Shown in pieces: positions 54,345 through 62,721 of a stretch of 64,000 bases of DNA. The notes below the pieces were generated by a model. The model did not search any database, had not been told where the DNA came from, and saw nothing but the letters and a program-made list of their open reading frames with translations. This DNA comes from Gp6-AA40 sp963741135. GTDB lineage: Bacteria; Acidobacteriota; Vicinamibacteria; Vicinamibacterales; UBA2999. The translations under genes were made by a program, and so were the position numbers. How positions within the stretch are numbered: position 1 is the first letter of the stretch; the number at the start of each line of letters is the position of its first letter. The stretch lies in the NCBI GenBank assembly GCA_963741135.1, contig CAVUHC010000006.1, positions 806,001-870,000 on the forward strand, in the 5' to 3' direction.

Positions 54345-55526
54345 CTAACCCGCGTCCCGGCTGACCGATACCGGCAGCGTGACTCGAATCAGTGTCCCGC
54401 CGCCCGGCGCGGTTCTCAGGTCTATCTGTCCATCGTGCGCGTCGACGATCTTCCGGACGATTGCGAGCCCGAGACCAGAGCCCTGTGGCTTGGTCGTGAA
54501 AAACGGATCGAAGACGCGATCGGCGACGTCCTGCGGCATTCCGGGGCCGTCGTCCATCACTTCAATCCGCACCGCCTCGCGCCCGTCCGCGCCGTCGTCC
54601 TGGCGCACGGCGCTGGCACTGAATCCCACGCGCCCCTTCCCCTCCATCGCCTCGTACGCGTTGATCAGCAGGTTCGTGAACAACTGCGTCAGCTGATAGT
54701 GGTCGGCCTGTATCTGCGGCAGACCCGGCGGCACGTCGACAGCCACGACGATCGAGCCGCGCGCCGCTTTCGTATCCGCCAGCTGCACGGCCGCATCGAG
54801 CGCCTCGGCAACGCTGGTGTGCTCGACCTGCAGCCGGATCGGCCTGACGAACTCCAGCACTTCCTGCACGATCGCGTTGGCCATCTTCGCTTCCGCGATG
54901 ATGTCGGTCAGCACTGCCTGCGCATCCGGATGATCCGGAATCTTCCTGCGCAGCAGCCCGGCCATCACTTCGATCCCGGCCAGCGGGTTTTTCACCTCGT
55001 GCGCGATGGCCGCCGCCATTTCGCCCACCGCCGCCAGTCGATCGCGCAGCCGTTCGCGCTCTTCGAGCTGCTCGACGCGCGTGAGGTCCTTGAAGAACAT
55101 CGCCACGCCTGCCACGTCGCCGTCGTCGTTCCGCACGAACGCCAGCGTGAAGCCGATCACCTTGCCCGACGGCTTCAGCCGCATCTCGGCGCGGTTCGGC
55201 AGCATGTGGAGCTCGTATGCCGACAACAGCTGCCGCACAACATCCGGGTGCGCGCGTAATACCTCCGCAACCGGTCTTCCCAGGTCGTCCGCCCGTGGAT
55301 CGACACCGAAAATCCGGCACGCCTCTTCGTTGAGCAGCGCTACGGTTCCGGCCCGCGTGATTGCCAGAACGCCGTTTCGCATTCCCGCCACCATGTAGCG
55401 GAAGAAGACATCCTCCGTTCGAGACAATCCGCCCGGTCGCCCTGCCGTTTGCGCCTCGGCGGGCACCGGGAGAGTCGTTCCGACGGCACGGCCGCGACGG
55501 GTAACAGGTCGGTGTGCGCTGGTCAT
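54345..55526 (-). CDS. NtrB-like PAS histidine kinase
   Basis: 393 residues from the ATG at 55526; a GTG at 55544 is an alternative. A PAS domain (MRNGVLAITRAGTVALLNEEACRIFGVDP) is followed by HisKA with AHEVKNPLAGIEVMAGLL and an HATPase with QLFTNLLINAYEAM, DDGPGM and FDPFFTTKPQGSGLGLAI. No membrane segments, so it is a cytosolic sensor. It should phosphorylate the NtrC-type regulator encoded next. The stimulus is not evident; the PAS core shows no known heme or flavin Cys motif. Confidence 0.92.
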   Translation of the reverse strand: MTSAHRPVTRRGRAVGTTLPVPAEAQTAGRPGGLSRTEDVFFRYMVAGMRNGVLAITRAGTVALLNEEACRIFGVDPRADDLGRPVAEVLRAHPDVVRQLLSAYELHMLPNRAEMRLKPSGKVIGFTLAFVRNDDGDVAGVAMFFKDLTRVEQLEERERLRDRLAAVGEMAAAIAHEVKNPLAGIEVMAGLLRRKIPDHPDAQAVLTDIIAEAKMANAIVQEVLEFVRPIRLQVEHTSVAEALDAAVQLADTKAARGSIVVAVDVPPGLPQIQADHYQLTQLFTNLLINAYEAMEGKGRVGFSASAVRQDDGADGREAVRIEVMDDGPGMPQDVADRVFDPFFTTKPQGSGLGLAIVRKIVDAHDGQIDLRTAPGGGTLIRVTLPVSVSRDAG

Positions 55527-55727
55527 TGGGCGCGGACGCTCCACCGAGTGAAACCCAACCGCGAGGCGGGAGGGGCAAACGACATGCCCAGGCTGAACGG
55601 ACGGTAAATAGGGAAAAGGACGCTGACTGTGGCGTTTACGCCGCGAAGTCTGGCAGCCCTCATTACGATTCTGTAAGCGTACTTCAGAAACCGTGACTCA
55701 AGAAGCCGTGCGGTTACGTTTCGGGGG

Positions 55728-57746
55728 TTACGTTTCGGACGGTTGCTCGGCGGCGTGTTCCTGAAGTGCCTCCCACTGGGCGATGAGATCACCGACCTCC
55801 CACATGAGCGCCTGGTGCCTGTCGGTGAGTGGCTTGGCGGCCTCGAGGTTGTCGTAAAAGCCCGGTCCCGCCATTGCGGCCTCCAACTCCTTCACCTCTG
55901 ACTCGCGTGCAGCGATGCGCGACTCGAGGTCGGCAATCCGCTTCTGCAGCGCCTCATTGACCCGCTGCTTCTTCTTTCTGTCGGCGTCCTGCCGCTTGCG
56001 CCCTTCCCGGGATTCGGGATTCGGGATTCGGGATTCGGGATTCGCCGAGCCAGATTTTTGGGATTTGGGATTTGGGATTTGGGATTTGGGATTTTCAATC
56101 CTCGCCTTGGGAGTCGGGAGTTGGACCTTGGGGGCTGCCTCCTGGTGTTCTTTACTCCAGAGGAATTCAGAGTACGTCCCCGGATAGACCACTGCCTGCC
56201 CGTGGCCGACCTCGATGATTTTCGTCGCCAACTTCTCGACGAAGTAGCGATCGTGCGACACGATGATCAGCGTCCCGCCGTAATCCTCGAGCGCGTCGAG
56301 CAGCACGTCCTTCGAGTCCAGATCGAGGTGGTTGGTCGGCTCGTCCAGCAGCAGCGTATTCGAAGGGCGCAGCAGCATGCGCGCGACCGCGAGCCGCGTT
56401 CGCTCGCCGCCCGACAACACGGCGGCCTTCTTGTAGACATCGTCTCCGGAGAAGAGGAAGCCGCCGAGGATGTTCCGGATCGCCGGGACCATGCCGGTCG
56501 AGGAACCGGAAGCGAGCGTCTCGTACACCGTGAGCGCCGGGTCAAGGCGCACCGCCTCGTCCTGCGCGAAATATTCGATGACGACCTGGTGTCCTTCGGT
56601 CCGCGTGCCGCTGTCCGGTGACTCCTCGCCGGAGAGCATGCGCATGAGCGTGGACTTGCCGGATCCATTGGGACCAACGAGCGCGATCCGATCGCCGCGC
56701 TCGATGTGGAGCGAGAGATCCTTGAACACCGTCAGCGGTCCGTACGCCTTCCGGACGTGTTTCAGCTCGAGCACCGTTCGGCCGCTCTTTGCGCAGACCG
56801 GAAACGTGAAGTGGATCCGCTTCCGCTCGGGCGGCACCTCGATCGGCACGACCTTGTCGAGCTGTTTGATACGGCTCTGGACCTGCGCCGCCTTGGTGGC
56901 CTGATAGCGGAACCGGTCGATGAACATCTTCACGCGGGCGACTTCTTCGTCCTGTTCCTTTTTCGCTTGGCGCAGACGCTCGAGCATTGCGTCGCGCTGC
57001 GCGACGTACTTGCTGTAGTTGCCGATGTAGTCGGTCAGCTTGCGCAGATGCAGGTCGGTGATCCGCGTGACCACCGAGTCCAGGAAGTAGCGATCGTGCG
57101 AGACGAGGATCACGGCGAAGGGGTACCCCCCGAGATACTCCTCGAGCCAGTTGCGCGCTTCGAGATCGAGATGATTCGTCGGCTCGTCGAGCAGCAGAAG
57201 GTTCGGGCGGCCGAGCAGCAGCTTCGCGAGCGCAATTCGCATCTGCCAGCCGCCGGAAAATGTTTCCGCCGGTCGCTCGGCGTCGTCAGGTGTGAAACCA
57301 AGACCGCGCAGGACCGTGGCGATTCTCAGGTCCATGCTGTAGCCGTCGGCAAGGCGAAAGCGGTCCTGCAGATCGCTGTAACGGGCCAGCATGGCGTCGT
57401 GCTCGTCCTGCGGGATCGACGCATCGCCCAGCAGATGCTCGATCTCGTGCATCTCCGCCTTCATGTCGAGCAGCGGCTGGAATGCGCTGCTCGCTTCCTC
57501 GAAGACGCTGCGTCCTGAGTGCGTCAGGCCGTCCTGCGGCAGGTACCCGATCGTCAGGTCGGCGGGCCTGACGATCGCACCCGAATCCGCCTCCTCGAGT
57601 CCGGCGAGCATCTTCAGCAGCGTCGTCTTGCCCGCGCCGTTCGGTCCGCATAGACCGACGCGGTCACCATCCGAGATCTGCCACGTCACGTGGTCGATCA
57701 GGGTGCGATCGCCGAAGGATTTACTGAGGTCGGAAAGCTGGATCAC
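55728..57746 (-). CDS. ABC-F ATPase (Uup/EttA-like)
   Basis: 672 residues with two nucleotide-binding domains: Walker A GPNGAGKTTLLKM and GPNGSGKSTLMRM, signatures ETFSGGWQMRIALAKLL and AAVLSGGERTRLAVARM, Walker B LLLLDEPTNHLDLEA and LLLDEPTNHLDLDS, plus the linker between them. ABC-F proteins act on the ribosome E site. A C-terminal coiled coil (QKRIADLESRIAARESEVKELEAAM) is present. Between ABC domain 2 and the coil about 35 residues (ENPKSQIPNPKSQKSGSANPESRIPNPES) are encoded by heptamer repeats. The stop lies in a 13-base tandem duplication. It overlaps the upstream HTH-receiver gene by four bases. Confidence 0.92.
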   Translation of the reverse strand: MIQLSDLSKSFGDRTLIDHVTWQISDGDRVGLCGPNGAGKTTLLKMLAGLEEADSGAIVRPADLTIGYLPQDGLTHSGRSVFEEASSAFQPLLDMKAEMHEIEHLLGDASIPQDEHDAMLARYSDLQDRFRLADGYSMDLRIATVLRGLGFTPDDAERPAETFSGGWQMRIALAKLLLGRPNLLLLDEPTNHLDLEARNWLEEYLGGYPFAVILVSHDRYFLDSVVTRITDLHLRKLTDYIGNYSKYVAQRDAMLERLRQAKKEQDEEVARVKMFIDRFRYQATKAAQVQSRIKQLDKVVPIEVPPERKRIHFTFPVCAKSGRTVLELKHVRKAYGPLTVFKDLSLHIERGDRIALVGPNGSGKSTLMRMLSGEESPDSGTRTEGHQVVIEYFAQDEAVRLDPALTVYETLASGSSTGMVPAIRNILGGFLFSGDDVYKKAAVLSGGERTRLAVARMLLRPSNTLLLDEPTNHLDLDSKDVLLDALEDYGGTLIIVSHDRYFVEKLATKIIEVGHGQAVVYPGTYSEFLWSKEHQEAAPKVQLPTPKARIENPKSQIPNPKSQKSGSANPESRIPNPESREGRKRQDADRKKKQRVNEALQKRIADLESRIAARESEVKELEAAMAGPGFYDNLEAAKPLTDRHQALMWEVGDLIAQWEALQEHAAEQPSET
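56009..56096. repeat. GGGATTC and GGGATTT arrays inside the ABC-F gene
   Basis: Five GGGATTC units, then five GGGATTT units after a 12-base gap (plus strand). They are in frame in the minus-strand gene. The GGGATTT run on the plus strand meets the G-quadruplex pattern of four GGG runs with four-base spacers. Confidence 0.95.
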
Positions 57747-58417
57747 GCCACCGGCGCGCCGAGCGCCTTCGAGGCGGCGGCCAGTACCTGCGGTACCCGG
57801 AACGGCTTGGTGAGGTAGCCGGCGACGCCGAGATTCACCGCTTCGATCGCGCTCGATTCGGTGGAAAAGCCGGTGATGATGATAACGGGAAGATCGGCCT
57901 TGATGCGCTTCGCCTGCCTGATCAAGGTAAGACCGTCCATGCCGGGCATCCTGAGATCAGCAATGAGCAGATCGTAGGAAAATGCCCGCATCCGATCGAG
58001 AGCCGTCGTGCCGTCCGGCGCCGTGTCGACGTCGTATTCCGCCAGCGCCAGTGTCTTCGACAGGAGGTCGCGGATACTGGCCTCGTCATCGACCACGAGG
58101 ACGCGCTGCCGCGTGTTGCGGACTGGGGTCGCCGGTGTCGCTGCCACCTGACGATCGCCGCGCGGCCGCTGGCTGTCCAGCCAGACGTCGATGTCGCGTT
58201 TCCGGAACCGCCACTGGCGTCCGACGCGCACCGCCGGGATCTTTCCAGCCTTGATCAGGCGGTACACTGTCCGGAGGTTGATCTGGAGGTATTCGAGCAC
58301 CTCCTCCGTGGTCAAAAACACTTCGTCTGTGGGGAAATTCAAAGCCAACCCCGGCATTTTACCACTCTGTCCGCCAATGTCAGCCTGCGTCGTACGGCGA
58401 GCGTTCATCACGGCCAC
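57743..58417 (-). CDS. HTH (excisionase-type) plus receiver protein
   Basis: 224 residues from a GTG at 58417; an ATG at 58357 just before the HTH is an alternative. About 32-75 are an excisionase-like HTH (VFLTTEEVLEYLQINLRTVYRLIKAGKIPAVRVGRQWRF); about 105-220 are a response-regulator receiver with VLVVDDEASIRD, phospho-Asp in LLIADLRMPGMDG and the TKPF lysine. The order is reversed from most response regulators: DNA-binding first. No kinase lies next to it, though the NtrB-like kinase is two genes away. It overlaps the ABC-F gene by four bases. Confidence 0.88.
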   Translation of the reverse strand: MAVMNARRTTQADIGGQSGKMPGLALNFPTDEVFLTTEEVLEYLQINLRTVYRLIKAGKIPAVRVGRQWRFRKRDIDVWLDSQRPRGDRQVAATPATPVRNTRQRVLVVDDEASIRDLLSKTLALAEYDVDTAPDGTTALDRMRAFSYDLLIADLRMPGMDGLTLIRQAKRIKADLPVIIITGFSTESSAIEAVNLGVAGYLTKPFRVPQVLAAASKALGAPVA

Positions 58418-58496
58418 GGCTGAGCCATGGCCAGAAACGCATCTAACCAGCAGCCCTCCAAGGCCTTACGTCGTATTATGAAATCTACGGCCGTCC

Positions 58497-58512
58497 GACG
58501 GCAGTTGCCGTC
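58497..58512. promoter_or_regulatory. 16-base palindrome upstream of ECF sigma gene
   Basis: GACGGCAGTTGCCGTC is a near-perfect palindrome 39 bases before the sigma start, in the divergent gap. It could be an operator, but no protein is linked to it. Confidence 0.35.
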
Positions 58513-58551
58513 TTATCCACTGACCGGACCGGCGGGCCCCCGGCTCCAGAC

Positions 58552-59142
58552 ATGACGTTGACCGACGACGAGCTCGTCGCCAAATCGGTTGGCGGCGATG
58601 CCGAGAGCTTCAATCAGCTCATCCTTCGATGGGAGCGGCCGATTTATGCCTTGGCGTACCGCGTCATCGGTCGCGAGGAGGACGCGCGGGACGTCTGTCA
58701 GGAGACGTTCCTCCGCGCATTCCGCGCACTGCCCGGGTTCAAGGGCCAGGCGAAGTTTTCCTCCTGGCTGTACCGCATCGCCCTGAACCTGTGCCGGGAC
58801 TGGATTCGTCGTCAGCGCCGCGCGCCGGTGATGCAGATTCCGGAAGGCATCGACCCCGGAGAGCTCGCGGCGGAGCGCGGTCCGGTGGAATCGATCGAGG
58901 AGTTGGTGTCGCGCCGCGAGCTGAGCGCGGTCGTCGAAGAAGCGATGGCGCTGCTGCCCGAGGAGCAGCGAACGGCGATCATCCTCAAGGAGTACCACGG
59001 GATGACATTTCAGGAGATTGCCGACATGCAGGGGTGCCCGCTCAGCACGGTGAAGACGCGCCTTTATCAGGGCTTGGCGGTCCTCCGCCGGCACCTGGAG
59101 AAGAACGGGCAGATGACGCCGCAACTGGTGAAACGAACATGA
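58552..59142 (+). CDS. ECF (RpoE-like) RNA polymerase sigma factor
   Basis: 196 residues. Sigma2 (LILRWERPIYALAYRVIGREEDARDVCQETFLRAFRALPGF, FSSWLYRIALNLCRDWIRRQRR) and sigma4 (LPEEQRTAIILKEYHGMTFQEIADMQGCPLSTVKTRLYQGL) are both complete. The downstream gene overlaps its stop by four bases and encodes a zinc-type anti-sigma factor, so this is a classical ECF pair unlike the sigma/STAS operon at 35 kb. The target regulon may include the following secreted proteins. Confidence 0.95.
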   Translation: MTLTDDELVAKSVGGDAESFNQLILRWERPIYALAYRVIGREEDARDVCQETFLRAFRALPGFKGQAKFSSWLYRIALNLCRDWIRRQRRAPVMQIPEGIDPGELAAERGPVESIEELVSRRELSAVVEEAMALLPEEQRTAIILKEYHGMTFQEIADMQGCPLSTVKTRLYQGLAVLRRHLEKNGQMTPQLVKRT

Positions 59143-59891
59143 CTCAGACCTTTACCTGCGGAGACCACGGCGCGCTCGTCTCGTATCTCTACAATGAGTG
59201 CGAACCGGGCGAGCGTCGCGCCATTAGTACGCACGTGGCCGTGTGCGACAGATGCGCGGAGGAGATCGCATCGCTTGGCGCTACGCGCGAGCTGCTCGGG
59301 TCATGGAGTCCTCCTGACGCGCAGCTCGGGTTTCGCGTCGTATCGGACGCACCACGATCCGAGGTCTCCAATGTGCTGAGACCCTCCCGCTGGTGGCGGC
59401 AGCCGATGCCGGCGTGGGCGCAGGCGGCCGCCGCCGCAGTGATCTTCGCGACGGGTGTCACGCTTGGCGTGTTGCGCGGCACGACGGCCACGACGGATGC
59501 ACCGGCATCTAATCCACAGGGATCGAACGTGACCCTTTCCTCGGCGACAACCCCCGCCGTGACGCCCGGTGATTTGTCGGCACTCGAGCAGCGTCTCCGC
59601 ACGGAACTGTCGCAGATGCGCAACACGAACGGTCCTGCGGCAGCGAGCGCGGGGGACGTGCAGATTTTCGAGCGCGTCCGCGCGATGATCCAGGAGAGCG
59701 AACAGCGGCAGCAGCGCGAGCTTGCGCTGCGCACGGCGGAAATCGTGCGCGACTTCGACGCGCAGCGTCAGGGCGACTTGACGCGCATCGAGCGCGCCAT
59801 GGGCCAGATGGATGGCACGACTGGCGTGGAAGTCGCACAGCAGCGCCAGATGTTGAATTACCTGATGCGCGTATCGCAGCGGGGGCAATAA
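59139..59891 (+). CDS. zinc-finger anti-sigma factor, membrane-anchored
   Basis: 250 residues from the ATG at 59139. The N-terminal HxxxCxxC motif (STHVAVCDRCAEEI) is the zinc site of zf-HC2 anti-sigma factors. A membrane helix follows at about 89-108 (AQAAAAAVIFATGVTLGVL), and a long periplasmic helical part (QRLRTELSQMRNTNG, RVRAMIQESEQRQQRELALR) completes the protein. It should hold the sigma factor at the membrane. It has the right length and place for an ECF pair. Confidence 0.92.
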   Translation: MTQTFTCGDHGALVSYLYNECEPGERRAISTHVAVCDRCAEEIASLGATRELLGSWSPPDAQLGFRVVSDAPRSEVSNVLRPSRWWRQPMPAWAQAAAAAVIFATGVTLGVLRGTTATTDAPASNPQGSNVTLSSATTPAVTPGDLSALEQRLRTELSQMRNTNGPAAASAGDVQIFERVRAMIQESEQRQQRELALRTAEIVRDFDAQRQGDLTRIERAMGQMDGTTGVEVAQQRQMLNYLMRVSQRGQ

Positions 59892-59936
59892 CGAGAGCGG
59901 ATCCGGTTGGACCCGCCTGAGCGCAGGAGAAATATC

Positions 59937-60764
59937 GTGAAACCTTGTCTAGTCGGCATCGTCATCGTCATCGGCATCGCGCCCGCCGCGTTCGCACAGG
60001 CACCGCCGCCTGAGGTCGATCAGGTCAAGGCCCGCCAGAAAATCTCGATGATGGAGAGCGTGCTCGAGAGCGCGGTCGCCAACGGCGCTGACAGCCTCAT
60101 GCGCCAGGTTCGCGCGGTGATGCCGCCGGATGCGCTGATGATGACCGGTGCCCCGTCGGTACGGGGCTTCCGGCTCGAAAATTACGGTGTTTTCTTCGAC
60201 GTCGAAGTCCCCGCGTTCCGCCGGACGATGGCATGGACGCTGCGGCAGATGGTGGATGAGAACGGCCTTGGCGCGGCTACCGCCGTGAATCAGCTCAAGG
60301 CGTATATCGCGACCGTCCAGGATACACGGACGCGCGCCTCGCTCCAGAGCGCGCTGCGCCGGCTCGAGCTGCAGGTGGGACCTGTTGGACCGCTTCCCTC
60401 GGACGCGGCTGCGCGGCCGCAGACCGTAGGCGCGGCTTCGGTGACGGCCCAGACGACGGCACCCGCCCCGGCGCGCGTGGATCTCTCCCTTATCGAGGAT
60501 CCGAACGCGGCTTATACGCGCGAGGTGAGTCAGGCGATCGTTGATGCGATGATCGAGAACAGCGGCCCGCTGCCGATTGCCGAGAACGAGTGGCTCACGG
60601 TGGCGGCCCGCGACAACGTGCGGCCCGATCGCCTCGTGCCGGGCGATACGTCGAACATCAGCAGCATCGTGTTCCGGATCAAGGGCACCGACCTGGCCGC
60701 GTATCGCGCGGGCCGGATGACGCTGGATGAGACGCGCACCCACGTCGAGATCAAGCAATTCTGA
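59937..60764 (+). CDS. exported protein of unknown function
   Basis: 275 residues from the GTG at 59937, preceded by AGGAG at good spacing; a TTG at 59907 lacks one. Signal peptide (LVGIVIVIGIAPAAFAQAP). About 35-60 are helical (ARQKISMMESVLESAVANG). The C-terminal third (QAIVDAMIENSGPLPIAENEWLTVAARD) looks compact. No known family. It is co-directional with the sigma/anti-sigma genes and could be part of their regulon. Confidence 0.68.
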   Translation: MKPCLVGIVIVIGIAPAAFAQAPPPEVDQVKARQKISMMESVLESAVANGADSLMRQVRAVMPPDALMMTGAPSVRGFRLENYGVFFDVEVPAFRRTMAWTLRQMVDENGLGAATAVNQLKAYIATVQDTRTRASLQSALRRLELQVGPVGPLPSDAAARPQTVGAASVTAQTTAPAPARVDLSLIEDPNAAYTREVSQAIVDAMIENSGPLPIAENEWLTVAARDNVRPDRLVPGDTSNISSIVFRIKGTDLAAYRAGRMTLDETRTHVEIKQF

Positions 60765-60777
60765 ATACAATTGGTGT

Positions 60778-61254
60778 ATGAAACGTCTCGTTCTGGCGCT
60801 GGCGGCCGCTCTTCTGTTCTCCAGCTGCGGCCATAACTTCGACGTCGAGAAAGTCGTGAAGATCACCGACGTGCATACCGGCTGGTATGACGCCGGTATC
60901 TACGAGGGCAAGAACAAGCTCGTTCCGAGCATTTCCCTCAAACTGCAGAACACCTCAGCCGAGCCGGTGGAGAGCGTCCAGGTGAACGCGATCTTCAAGC
61001 GCAAAGGCGAGCCGGAGGCGTGGGGCGAGCACTTCGTGACCGCCATCGACCGCCAGGGGATCTCACCCGGGCAGATCGGCGGGTCGCTCGTGCTGCGCTC
61101 GAACCTCGGATATACGGGCACCGAGTCGCGGCTGCAGATGCTGCAGAACAAGCAGTTCGTCGACGCGAGGGTCGAGATCTTCGGCAAGCATGGCTCGCGG
61201 ACCTGGCAGAAGTTGGGCGAATTCACGATCGATCGGCAGCTCCTGACGCAATAG
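60778..61254 (+). CDS. lipoprotein of unknown function
   Basis: 158 residues from the ATG at 60778. Lipobox LAAALLFSSCGHNF near residue 16. The body is beta-rich with SISLKLQNTSAEPVESVQVNAIFKRKGEPEAWG and QISPGQIGGSLVLRSNLGYTG, which resembles the immunoglobulin-like FxLyD/DUF3426-like fold of small lipoproteins. It follows the exported protein gene by 13 bases and overlaps the next permease gene by one base (TAGTG). Confidence 0.72.
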   Translation: MKRLVLALAAALLFSSCGHNFDVEKVVKITDVHTGWYDAGIYEGKNKLVPSISLKLQNTSAEPVESVQVNAIFKRKGEPEAWGEHFVTAIDRQGISPGQIGGSLVLRSNLGYTGTESRLQMLQNKQFVDARVEIFGKHGSRTWQKLGEFTIDRQLLTQ

Positions 61255-62657
61255 TGCCGCCCTCTCCCACGCTCGAGCGGCGTCTCGGTCCGCTCGACGC
61301 CGCGGCCATCATCGTCTCAAACGTCATCGGCGGCGGGATTCTCTTCACGCCGCCCCAGATTGCCGCGCTCGTCCCCGGCGCGGCGCTTTTTCTCTCCACG
61401 TGGGTGGCAGGCGGCGCGCTCGCGTTTGCGGGCGCGATGGCGTACGCCGAGCTCGCCGCGCTGCGACCGCGTGCGGGCGGCGAGTACGTCTACCTCCGCG
61501 AAGCGTTTGGGCCGCCTGCCGCGTTTCTCACCGGATGGACGTCGTTCGTTGCCGGTTTCTCGGGGGCCATCGCAACGAGCGCCGCGGTGCTGGTGTTCTA
61601 CCTCGGACGGTTTGCGCCGGGCGTGTCTGGACAGGCGCCGTGGCTGGTCGTGCCGATCGTCCCCGGGGTTGTCGCGCTCACGTTTTCGCCGCAGACCCTC
61701 ACGGCAATTGCGATCATCGCCGCCATGGCGTGGCTGCACGTGCGGGGGGTCGGCCCAGGTCGCATCGTGGGAAACGTCCTCGCCAGCCTCAAGGTCACCG
61801 CGCTCGTCGCCTTCATCGCGATCGGCTTTTCATTTGGAACCGGCTCGGTTGCTCACCTCGCGGAGGCCGCGCCGGTTGCCCCCGCGGGTTGGCTCCTCGC
61901 GCTGATTCCGGTGATGTTCACCTACTCGGGGTGGAATGCCGCGGCCTACGTCGCCGAGGAAGTGCGCGATCCGGGGCGCAACGTGCCCCGAGCGCTGGCG
62001 CTCGGGACTGGCGCCGTCATCGCGATCTACCTGCTGCTGAACGCGCTGTACCTTTACGTGATTCCGGTGCGAGAACTGGCGGCCATCAACGGAAGTGTCC
62101 TCGATGTGATCGCGGATCGCCTGCTTGGAACCGCTGCCGGCAGCATCATGGGCGTGGTGTCGATCGTCAGCCTCGCCGCAAGCATCAGTGCAATGACACT
62201 CGCGGGGCCGCGTGTCTACTACGCGATGGCGCGCGACGGTCTGTTCTTCGCGCGCGCGGCGGTCGTGCACACTCGTTACCGGACGCCTGCGGCGGCGATC
62301 TGTGCCCAGGCGATATGGAGCTCGCTGCTCGTGCTGACAGCCACGGCAGACGCGCTCGTCACGTACACCGGCTTTGCGATCGTGCTGTTCTCGGGTGTTG
62401 CGGTGGTTGCGCTATTCGTGCTGCGAAGAAAGGAGCCCGAGGCGGAGCGGCCGTTCCGCGCCTGGGGCTATCCGATTGCGCCTGCGATCTATGCGGTCGC
62501 AAGTGCTTTTATCCTGATGAATGGCCTCTATCGCGCGCCCCGCCAGACTGTCGCGGGGGCGCTTATCATTGCCGCCGGCATTCCCGTTTACGCGATGCTG
62601 CGGCGTAGGAAAATCCCAAATCCCAAATCCCAAAACCCAAATCCCAAGTCAACGTGA
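61254..62657 (+). CDS. APC-family amino-acid permease
   Basis: 467 residues from a GTG sharing one base with the preceding stop. About twelve membrane helices; the first, AAIIVSNVIGGGILFTPPQIAALV, has the APC GGGI substrate motif. Later blocks are YAELAALRPRAGGEYVYLREAFG and FTYSGWNAAAYVAEEVRDPGRNVPRAL, typical of the LAT/AAT group. The last 15 or so residues (KIPNPKSQNPNPKST) are encoded by an AAATCCC repeat. Function: uptake or exchange of amino acids; substrate unknown. Confidence 0.9.
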   Translation: MPPSPTLERRLGPLDAAAIIVSNVIGGGILFTPPQIAALVPGAALFLSTWVAGGALAFAGAMAYAELAALRPRAGGEYVYLREAFGPPAAFLTGWTSFVAGFSGAIATSAAVLVFYLGRFAPGVSGQAPWLVVPIVPGVVALTFSPQTLTAIAIIAAMAWLHVRGVGPGRIVGNVLASLKVTALVAFIAIGFSFGTGSVAHLAEAAPVAPAGWLLALIPVMFTYSGWNAAAYVAEEVRDPGRNVPRALALGTGAVIAIYLLLNALYLYVIPVRELAAINGSVLDVIADRLLGTAAGSIMGVVSIVSLAASISAMTLAGPRVYYAMARDGLFFARAAVVHTRYRTPAAAICAQAIWSSLLVLTATADALVTYTGFAIVLFSGVAVVALFVLRRKEPEAERPFRAWGYPIAPAIYAVASAFILMNGLYRAPRQTVAGALIIAAGIPVYAMLRRRKIPNPKSQNPNPKST

Positions 62658-62717
62658 TGTCGACTTGTTCGGATTTGGTCCTTTTGATTTGGGATTTGGG
62701 ATTTGGGATTTGGGGTT
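62610..62717. repeat. facing AAATCCC and GGGATTT arrays
   Basis: AAATCCC units at 62610-62648 and GGGATTT units at 62683-62717 form an inverted pair of heptamer arrays between two converging genes. The left array encodes the permease C-terminus. The pair could fold into a long hairpin or act as a terminator. Confidence 0.9.
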
Positions 62718-62721
62718 TACC

